64,000 nt of DNA, from the NCBI GenBank assembly GCA_913057175.1, contig CAJXNP010000015.1:124001-188000 (forward strand), written 5' to 3'. This stretch comes from an uncultured Cytophagales bacterium (GTDB taxonomy: Bacteria > Bacteroidota > Bacteroidia > Cytophagales > Cyclobacteriaceae). The position numbers were made by a program, and so were the translations under genes. Positions 46,781-53,637 of the stretch are shown here, piece after piece (within the stretch, counting starts at the first letter, position 1; each line of letters begins with the position of its first letter). The notes beneath the pieces are model-generated. The model saw only the letters and a program-made list of their open reading frames with translations, had not been told where the DNA came from and did no database searches.

Positions 46781-47938
46781 ATGCGCTCATTTTTAACATT
46801 ATTGGTGTTTATGGTTTTTGCTTCTGGAGTTTATGGTCAAAAAATAGACGTTGTAGATTCGATAAGCGACAATGTCATCAATTCCATTTACCAGGATGAA
46901 CCGGAACATGTTTCAAAAGAGGCAACGGATAGCACCAGGCGTTCCTCATTTAACGGTTATCCCTATGCATTTTATTCTCCTGAGTCAAAGCTGGCATTTG
47001 GCGCTGGAGGGATTTTTATATTTTACGGAGACAAAAGTGAGGATTTACGGCCTTCTAAAATCGGTTTCGGAGGATGGTTCTCAACCAATAAACAGTATAA
47101 GCTAAGTGTTAATCCCAGTCTCTACTTCATGGAAAACAAGCTCCACATCGAAGCCCCCACATCTTTTGGCTATTTCATCAACAAGTATTGGGGGATTGGG
47201 GATAGTGCTCCGGAATATGATAGTGCCCAATATGCCGTTTCAACATTTGCCACTACCATTAAAGTACAGGTGCCGCCCTGGTTGTTTGCAGCCGATCTTA
47301 CGGGGTTGATTTTTGATTATGACAATACCGATATCGATGACATAATGGGTAATGAATTTTTGGATAACGACACACTTCCCGGCAGCAAAGGCGCTAAGCT
47401 AATCGGCATTGGTACCGACCTGGTGTGGGATTCGCGTGATAATATATTCTTTCCCAACAGCGGGGGCTACCAGTATTTCAAAATCGTGTTCTATCCGGGG
47501 ATAAGCGATTACACCTTTGCCCAGATGGAATTGGATGTAAGGGGTTTCCGTGCCATCAAACCCGACCATGTCTTCGCCTTTAATTTCTATGTTCAGTCCA
47601 CGATTGGCGAAACACCCTTCTATAAACTTCCATCATTAGGCGGCGGAAGCAGGATGCGGGGATATTTTTACGGCCGATATCGGGACAATTTTTACGGAAT
47701 GCTTCAGATGGAGTACCGGCAGTATTTCTGGAAAAGATTTGGATTCGTGGTTTTTGCAGGGGCCGGCAATGTTTCACATAATATTCTGGAGTATGATTTC
47801 GGAAACCTCAAGTATAGCTACGGTGCCGGATTGCGATTTCTATTTAATGAGAAACAAAAAGTCAATTTGCGAATGGATCTTGGGTTCGGAAATGACGTGA
47901 ATCGAGGCGTCTACTTTGGCATTCAGGAGGCATTTTAG
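46781..47938 (+). CDS. Omp85/BamA-type barrel without POTRA domains
   Basis: A 385-residue protein with a signal peptide (ending VYGQ), then directly a 16-strand-type barrel. LVWDSRDNIFFPNSGGYQYFK and the RGY loop motif GGGSRMRGYFYGRYRD are characteristic of the bacterial surface antigen family, and it ends in Phe as barrel proteins do. POTRA repeats, needed by BamA for folding work, are absent, so this is probably a transporter-type or stand-alone barrel. Third gene under operator B. Confidence 0.8.
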   Translation: MRSFLTLLVFMVFASGVYGQKIDVVDSISDNVINSIYQDEPEHVSKEATDSTRRSSFNGYPYAFYSPESKLAFGAGGIFIFYGDKSEDLRPSKIGFGGWFSTNKQYKLSVNPSLYFMENKLHIEAPTSFGYFINKYWGIGDSAPEYDSAQYAVSTFATTIKVQVPPWLFAADLTGLIFDYDNTDIDDIMGNEFLDNDTLPGSKGAKLIGIGTDLVWDSRDNIFFPNSGGYQYFKIVFYPGISDYTFAQMELDVRGFRAIKPDHVFAFNFYVQSTIGETPFYKLPSLGGGSRMRGYFYGRYRDNFYGMLQMEYRQYFWKRFGFVVFAGAGNVSHNILEYDFGNLKYSYGAGLRFLFNEKQKVNLRMDLGFGNDVNRGVYFGIQEAF

Positions 47939-48308
47939 AGTTTTTACTGTTTTCCCGTCTACAAGTAGGAATCCGTTTCTGAGTTATTCCCCCTTCGCCA
48001 AGGCTTCGCAGGATACAATGGTTATTTAGTTATTGAGGGAATGATTATTCAGAATTGAATTTTTCTATTCCGTTTCCGACTTCAGTCTTCCACCTCCCAG
48101 CCCATATATATCATCCCGACTGCAAGAAGGGATCTGCCAATGTTGGATGTCATATGTAATTAAGATTCTGAAACGAAATCTCAAATTGGGAAACAAGCCT
48201 ACCTTCTTTTACTATCACCTACAGATTTCTCCCTTTCATAATCCGCAAAAAACGGAAAACATCCTGTCGAAATGTCAATGATAGGTCGCAATAAAACATG
48301 ATTATTTC

Positions 48309-48387
48309 GCCCCGTTGGGGCTATGATTACGCGATTATAAATCACTCAGGGTTACGCCCTGAGCTATTGATTCCGCTCCGTTGGAGC
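48309..48387. repeat. Three-hairpin REP-like element
   Basis: Three perfect hairpins follow one another: GCCCC-GTT-GGGGC (48309-48321), CTCAGGG-TTACG-CCCTGAG (48345-48363) and GCTCC-GTT-GGAGC (48375-48387). Two share the GTT loop. The element lies in a gene-free gap (47939-48735) and resembles extragenic palindromic repeats. No associated transposase is in the window. Confidence 0.6.
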
Positions 48388-48568
48388 TAATAAAGTTCAA
48401 TTGTATCAGACTACATCAGTTTCCTTCGGCTAACTCTTAAGGTGATGGAAATGAAATGAGAATATGAAAAGCAAGGTCCACGTCAATCATTGATAACACA
48501 TTTACCTGTAAAACATGCTAATGTTAAAATAAAACATCCATGAATTAAGGGAATTCACCCGCAGGCAT

Positions 48569-48612
48569 GAAAGTCGTCTGACCACTTAGAGTGGTCGGAC
48601 GGCTGGACTTTC
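48569..48612. repeat. Nested hairpin in the same gap
   Basis: GTCTGACCACT (48576-48586) pairs with AGTGGTCGGAC (48590-48600) with one mismatch, and outside it GAAAGTC pairs with GACTTTC. An A-run follows rather than a T-run on the plus strand, so it is not a terminator for the upstream gene. It is about 125 bases before the next gene's start. Confidence 0.55.
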
Positions 48613-48735
48613 AGAAAAAAAAGGTAATATAGCAGAACATTCTCTATTCTCAGAAAGCCTTGATTCATGAATAAATAGAACTTCCAAAAGTCCAATGGTG
48701 AAAAATAATATAAATTTTCTATGCGGTAATTTGGC

Positions 48736-50016
48736 ATGACTATGAAACACCTTTACCTGATTTTAGTTGTGTTTCCCTCCTTTCTTGCCTTCTCGCAAAA
48801 ACCCATACCGGATGAAAGTGATACTACCTGCGAACAAAAAGATCTTGCGGATGTCATTCGATCCGCATTGAACAAACCACCAAAACCGGATTCTGACAAT
48901 GCCGGATCCATCCTTCTGGTACCCATTATCGGATCAAATCCTGCTACGGGTTTCATGATTGGTATTGGGGGTCAATACGCATTTAGACGACCAGGTGAAG
49001 ATACAAGGTACTCGATGCTGTCAGGTAGTGTACAGTACACAACCAAAAACCAGCAGATCTATCTCCTGAAGAACAATATATACACCAAAAATAATAACAT
49101 CTTCCTCTCCGGCGATTGGCGATACATGGTCTATTCCCAATCCACCTATGGCCTGGGTACCAATGCTCCGGAAGGTGGTATTCTTGATTACCAGATTGGA
49201 TTAGGCGGGAATGAAACTTCCGATGATTCCCTGGCTCAACCGTTAAACTTTAATTTTTTGCGCTTTTACCAAACAGTCTCATTCAGGATCAAAAAAACGT
49301 TCTATCTGGGCATCGGGTACTACCTGGATGCCTATTCTAACATTGAGGATGAAAGACTGCACCTCGAACCCGGCGATACCCTCATTACAAGTCATTATGC
49401 ATACAATAAATATTATGGTTTTAGTGAAGAAAAATATCATACATCGTCTATTGGTGTCAACCTGATATCCGATACGAGGGACAACATGCTCAATCCGTAT
49501 ACAGGACATTTTGCCATGGTCAGCTGGAACGGCAACCTGGGATTTCTTGGAAATGATCGATATTCCCAATTCTTTTCCTTTGAATGGAGGAGCTTTCATT
49601 CCCTGTCAAAAAGAAACCCCAGACATTTGATGGCATTTTGGGTGATGGGTAACTTCATGCCGGAAGGTGAATTGCCCTACCTTATCCTCCCTGCGACTGC
49701 TTACGACCAACGGAGCAGAAGCGGCAGGGGCTACACGCAGGGACGATTTCGTGGAAACCAGCTGGTTTATGGAGAGGCGGAATATCGATTCCCCATTTCC
49801 CAATGTGGAGGCTTATGGGGTGGAGTGCTGTTTGTAAACGCTACCTCAGCGAATAGTCCGATAGCTTCCCTGGGATTATTTGAATCCATTAAACTTGGGT
49901 ATGGGGCGGGATTCCGGTTGATGGTAGATAAAAAATCGCGAACTAACCTGGCGATAGATTTTGGTTTTGGAGACAATTCTTTCGGCTTTTACCTGGCAGC
50001 TTCGGAGACTTTTTGA
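48736..50016 (+). CDS. Second Omp85-like barrel without POTRA domains
   Basis: A 426-residue exported protein with signal peptide (ending AFSQ) and a barrel of the same family as the gene at 46781: SDTRDNMLNPYTGHFAMVSW, the loop motif RSRSGRGYTQGRFRG, and the final strand ending in Phe. No POTRA domain precedes the barrel. The start at 48736 gives a proper signal peptide. No operator of the A-E type precedes it, so it may not be co-regulated with its relative. Confidence 0.8.
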   Translation: MTMKHLYLILVVFPSFLAFSQKPIPDESDTTCEQKDLADVIRSALNKPPKPDSDNAGSILLVPIIGSNPATGFMIGIGGQYAFRRPGEDTRYSMLSGSVQYTTKNQQIYLLKNNIYTKNNNIFLSGDWRYMVYSQSTYGLGTNAPEGGILDYQIGLGGNETSDDSLAQPLNFNFLRFYQTVSFRIKKTFYLGIGYYLDAYSNIEDERLHLEPGDTLITSHYAYNKYYGFSEEKYHTSSIGVNLISDTRDNMLNPYTGHFAMVSWNGNLGFLGNDRYSQFFSFEWRSFHSLSKRNPRHLMAFWVMGNFMPEGELPYLILPATAYDQRSRSGRGYTQGRFRGNQLVYGEAEYRFPISQCGGLWGGVLFVNATSANSPIASLGLFESIKLGYGAGFRLMVDKKSRTNLAIDFGFGDNSFGFYLAASETF

Positions 50017-50061
50017 AATTGTTTACCAGGGGGCTGGACTTTATTTGGCCCATTGTGCTAA

Positions 50062-50119
50062 ATTAACTGTTAAGTAACGGTATTAAACTTATCAGAATAA
50101 CAATATAAATTTACATTTA
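50062..50119 (+). promoter_or_regulatory. Composite operator-promoter site C, before the PorT-like barrel
   Basis: ACTGTTA-AG-TAACGGT (50066-50081), AACTTA (50086-50091) and, 20 bases on, TACATTTA (50112-50119). One arm base differs from the perfect palindrome. It shares ATTAAACTTA and ATTTACATTT with site E. The next gene starts about 100 bases downstream. Confidence 0.85.
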
Positions 50120-50221
50120 TGTAATAGTAGAAAAGGTGAACCTCCCTACAGCCAGTATGGCACATGACATTCACAATCTAAAAAGTAAACTACCAAGGTT
50201 AAACCCTTAAAACCTAATATA

Positions 50222-50938
50222 ATGCATATGAAAAAGATCCTGATAGCTGTGTACTTTATTGCAATGGGGCATCTAGCCCATTCCCAGGTTTTGATTTCAC
50301 TCTTATTTGGTGAAAAACTAAATTCAGACAAGATCGAATTTGGATTAACAGGCGGGGATAATATTTCCTTTATTAATGATTTGCCAAACTCAAAACCTCT
50401 CAATCATTTTAACCTTGGCTTTTATTTTCATATCAATTTAAAAAACAGTCAATACCTGAGCACGGGAGTATTGGTCAAATCGAACGTCGGTGCGTCTGGC
50501 ATGGATACCTATCCGATAGGCGACCCTGACTTCGATGATGTCTTCGCAGACGGTGAATTAACCAAAAAAATAAACTATTTCTACGTGCCCATTATGTATC
50601 ATCAACGATTTAATAACAGGTGGTATCTCGAAGGCGGTTTTCAATTGGGGCTCAGGACCAAGGCTTATGATATATTTGAAGTAACAGATGGATACGGAGG
50701 AGATGTCACCTATAAAACCTGGGCCGGAGATGACTATAAAAGGCTTGATGCCGGTCTTATCGGTGGCGTGGGCTACAAATTTAAAAAGAATATTAAAAGC
50801 ACGGCCGCTGGTATTAATTACTATTATGGACTCATGAATGTGAGTACCATATCGGATGTCACCATGAAAAATTCTTCTATCTATTTTTATGTGAAAATAC
50901 CAATAGGCGCTGGGAAAAGTGATGATACCGGGAGTTGA
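50222..50938 (+). CDS. PorT-like outer-membrane beta-barrel protein
   Basis: A 238-residue protein with signal peptide ending HSQ. EFGLTGGDNISFINDLP, HFNLGFYFHINLKNSQYLSTGVL and the conserved FYVPIMYHQRFNNRWYLEGGFQLGL are typical of PorT-family Bacteroidota barrels (8 strands). The last strand ends IYFYVKIPIG. It is a single gene under operator C. Confidence 0.78.
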   Translation: MHMKKILIAVYFIAMGHLAHSQVLISLLFGEKLNSDKIEFGLTGGDNISFINDLPNSKPLNHFNLGFYFHINLKNSQYLSTGVLVKSNVGASGMDTYPIGDPDFDDVFADGELTKKINYFYVPIMYHQRFNNRWYLEGGFQLGLRTKAYDIFEVTDGYGGDVTYKTWAGDDYKRLDAGLIGGVGYKFKKNIKSTAAGINYYYGLMNVSTISDVTMKNSSIYFYVKIPIGAGKSDDTGS

Positions 50939-51126
50939 GTTATTGGTTTGGGTTATTTAGTGAATTGGTGATTTAGCGATTGGGTGATAGAGCAATTTAA
51001 CGATTGGGGGATTAATTTATTAAGTCATTTTCCACAATATACGCCTATCCCCTTATCATTCGCAGAAGATCTGATGCTAACTGTTGTCTTGTAACTTTCT
51101 TTTGATATTATGATCAGTAAGAGAAA

Positions 51127-51258
51127 AAATTCCCGGACCCTGTTCCGGGATCTCCTGGAGGCACCTTGCCAAGTAGTTTAAAAGAGCAATTTCTTTGTAT
51201 CCTCTGACTTTTAATAGTTCACGTAAGCTTTTCAGAGACCCCGTTCCGGGGTCCGGAG
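51127..51258 (-). repeat. Copy 2 of the ~132 bp hairpin-ended element
   Basis: On the minus strand it aligns with copy 1 at 26072-26204: shared words include ATTAAAAGTCAG, AAATTG and CTACTTGG. The ends are different in sequence (GTTCCGGG rather than GTTGCGGG) but again form matching inverted repeats, so the arms co-vary. It sits between the PorT-like gene and the 84-residue gene. The remaining part of the gap 50939-51321 holds AT-rich text and no gene. Confidence 0.65.
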
Positions 51259-51321
51259 ATAGCCGTTTTTTAGTGTTTCTTTATTTCATTAACCGACACC
51301 TTACTATATCCCAGAACAATC

Positions 51322-51576
51322 TCACCTCTCAGGTAACGGTTTACTTGATTTGATCATGTGCAGCATTTCCTGCTCCAGGTCATTTTGTAACTCTTCATAT
51401 TCGAAGATCATCTTATCAAACTTATTATCTCCTTTTCTAAATTCTGCAAGTTTACTGGTGCAAAGGAGATAGTCCGTACAGACATCCTGAAATGATGAGT
51501 CATTCTCATACAGCCATTTGATCTTTGTTTCAAAATCCGGGAAACTCTCAATTATGGAGCTGATGTTTTCTCGCAT
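51322..51576 (-). CDS. 84-residue helical acidic protein under operator D
   Basis: A small cytoplasmic-type protein, nearly all helix: FPDFETKIKWLYENDSSFQDV, KMIFEYEELQNDLEQEMLHMI. No signal peptide and no family recognised. It has a dedicated copy of the operator-promoter only about 20 bases from its -7 box to the start codon, so a very short leader. It lies right after the regulator gene on the same strand, so it could be a modulator or partner of the regulator; this is only an inference from position. Confidence 0.65.
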   Translation of the reverse strand: MRENISSIIESFPDFETKIKWLYENDSSFQDVCTDYLLCTSKLAEFRKGDNKFDKMIFEYEELQNDLEQEMLHMIKSSKPLPER

Positions 51577-51595
51577 GCTATGGACAGATAGTCAA

Positions 51596-51653
51596 TAAAT
51601 ATAGCATGCAGTCAGATGAATTGTAAGTATAAAACGGTTACTTAACCGTTAAA
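51596..51653 (-). promoter_or_regulatory. Composite operator-promoter site D, overlapping the regulator's stop codon
   Basis: Read on the minus strand: ACGGTTA-AG-TAACCGT, ATACTTA (the T/A-rich -33 part) and, 20 bases on, TATATTTA. Both arms differ from sites A and E in a matching way (CGG/CCG), so the palindrome is kept by paired changes. The palindrome overlaps or borders the TAA stop of the regulator gene (51649-51651), so the promoter grows out of the end of that gene. Confidence 0.85.
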
Positions 51654-53310
51654 TGAGCTCTTCGGAAATCATCGGATTTTTATGAATGGGAAGGCCAGCC
51701 TTGCAGGCAGCAGCCATTAAACGATCCAATATCTGGTCATCAATAATAAAAAAGCCAAGATGCAGTCTTAAGTGGCTGACTATCTCTGGAAAGTCATTTA
51801 TTAATGCCGTGACTTCAGGTTGCGCATTTTTGATCATGCCTAATTCTGTTTTGGCGATTGCCCTTGTCAGCGGTTTGAGAAAAATTTCATCAGGAGCATC
51901 TATTTTCAATGCAGATTCCAACGCCTGGTCATATTGTTGGTAGTGAAAATAGATCAGAAAAAATCCCAGGTGAAACCACCAGGGGCAATGCGGATTGAGA
52001 TCCAGTGATTTGGAAAGCAGAGGCAACGCCCGTTTATACTCACCTACACAAGCAAAACCAAAGCCTATAGCGCCGATTGAAGAAACAGAAAAGGGGTTCA
52101 AAGACAGGCATGTTTCCATCGCCACGATGGCTTCCTCTTTTTCTTTCCTGTAGATTTGAACCCATGCCAGTTCCTGATAGGCATGTTGGCATCTGGGGTT
52201 GATTTTAATCGCACGTTGTACCAACTGGTAGCCAGTGTTGATGGGATCATCGACCGTGGGAAACCCTAATACATAGGCATCTAAATACAACTCAGAAAGC
52301 ATCGACAAACAGCATGCATTGTCAGGGTCATCAACGATTGCTTTTTCCAGGGCTTCCCTTGTTTTCAGGTATGCCTCCCTGGTGAAATTCATATGGAAAT
52401 AATAATTCCACAATACCGCATCAAAGGATTCAATATCTGCAAATGTATTTTTAAAAGCCGAGTGCATACCATCCTGAATGATAAGTCCATAATATCCACC
52501 TAAAACTGAACAAACATGGTCAACAATTTCACTCTGGATTTTGAGAAGGTTATCGACTTTTAATGCATAATTGTAGCTTTTTGACCACAACTGAGTACTG
52601 TTCATTGTTTCAACGAGTCCCACGTTAATTCGAACTTCTTTTCCTGTTCTCATCACTGATCCATTGATCAGGTAGTGAGCACCTAGTTCGGATCCAATCC
52701 TATGTACATCAGCATCAATTGATGAGTATTTTCTCGAAGAATGATGCGCGATCACTGAAATACTCTGAAACTTGCTGAAGGACTGGGTGAGTTCTTCTCC
52801 AAATCCATCAACAAAAAACTGATACTTATTATCCGGACATAAATACCTGAATGGCAGAATGGCAATGGTCAGCTTTGTTCGTGAAAATGATTTTGACGGC
52901 GTTCGAGAACTTCCGTTGAGGCTTACTTTTGCTTTTTCAACAGTGTGAGAGCGAAAGACAGGAATGTAGGTTCCCTTTAATACTTCAATTTTCACAGAGT
53001 TATCTCGTCCTGGCCCTTGATAATATTCATTTAGCAACCTTCTTAACCGGCCGGCATGAATCCTGACAATGGCATCTATCTGGGGATTAAAATCTGCACT
53101 TTTACCAAGAGCATTGACGGCGATGGTATACTCTTTGAGTTCATCCGTATGCCCTTCCAGGGTCTCCTCAACAATAAATTTCAAAAAATTGGACAATACA
53201 GGGGAATGAGAAAACATCTCATGGGAAAGAATTTGATCCAATTGTTTTCTGATTTCCTTTTTGGGGTAAACCAAAGTTTGATCGGCGGTCGATAGGTCAG
53301 TAGATAGCAT
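51649..53310 (-). CDS. TPR regulator with TolB-like domain, candidate for the A-E operators
   Basis: A 553-residue cytoplasmic protein. The N-terminal ~115 residues (HEMFSHSPVLSNFLKFIVEE, DFNPQIDAIVRIHAGRLRRLL, LKGTYIPVF) match the winged-helix-like start found in adenylate-cyclase-type and TolB/TPR regulators. A TolB-N-like domain follows (about 150-290: IAILPFRYL, FGEELTQSFSKF, YLINGSVMRTGKEVRI) and then TPRs (about 300-520). There is no cyclase domain. It lies between operator sites D and E and has no A-E site of its own in the gap above it. Role as their activator is inferred from location. Confidence 0.75.
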   Translation of the reverse strand: MLSTDLSTADQTLVYPKKEIRKQLDQILSHEMFSHSPVLSNFLKFIVEETLEGHTDELKEYTIAVNALGKSADFNPQIDAIVRIHAGRLRRLLNEYYQGPGRDNSVKIEVLKGTYIPVFRSHTVEKAKVSLNGSSRTPSKSFSRTKLTIAILPFRYLCPDNKYQFFVDGFGEELTQSFSKFQSISVIAHHSSRKYSSIDADVHRIGSELGAHYLINGSVMRTGKEVRINVGLVETMNSTQLWSKSYNYALKVDNLLKIQSEIVDHVCSVLGGYYGLIIQDGMHSAFKNTFADIESFDAVLWNYYFHMNFTREAYLKTREALEKAIVDDPDNACCLSMLSELYLDAYVLGFPTVDDPINTGYQLVQRAIKINPRCQHAYQELAWVQIYRKEKEEAIVAMETCLSLNPFSVSSIGAIGFGFACVGEYKRALPLLSKSLDLNPHCPWWFHLGFFLIYFHYQQYDQALESALKIDAPDEIFLKPLTRAIAKTELGMIKNAQPEVTALINDFPEIVSHLRLHLGFFIIDDQILDRLMAAACKAGLPIHKNPMISEELI

Positions 53311-53478
53311 TGACAGAGCAACGTAAAAATAAGCAATTTAATTGATTAAGAATATAAATCTATCCCAACCCCTCAATTTCCATCCATGTTATATTCTGAT
53401 GTTAAAAATAGGAAAATATTTATTCCTACCTTAGGAAAATTCTATCTTTTAAACTAATTCTGAGCTTGCCAATGTAGA

Positions 53479-53536
53479 GTTAACCGTTAAGTAACGGTAT
53501 TAAACTTATTTACAAAATAAAAGAAATTTACATTTG
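53479..53536 (+). promoter_or_regulatory. Composite operator-promoter site E, before sulfatase 2
   Basis: ACCGTTA-AG-TAACGGT (53483-53498) is a perfect palindrome, followed by AACTTA (53503-53508) and, 20 bases on, TACATTTG (53529-53536), an exact fit to TAnnTTTG. The sulfatase starts about 100 bases downstream. The gap to the divergent regulator (53311-53478) shows no further site. Confidence 0.9.
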
Positions 53537-53637
53537 ATTAGAACTAATAAAATAAACTGACACTAATTGTGAATTACAGGGTTTCCAACCAGAATAATTG
53601 AGCTTCATTCCAAATGAAATAAACAAACAACGTAATT

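Noticed and set aside
48569-48612. Hairpin as terminator of the Omp85-like gene
   Set aside because: No T-run follows on the plus strand and it lies more than 600 bases after the gene end.
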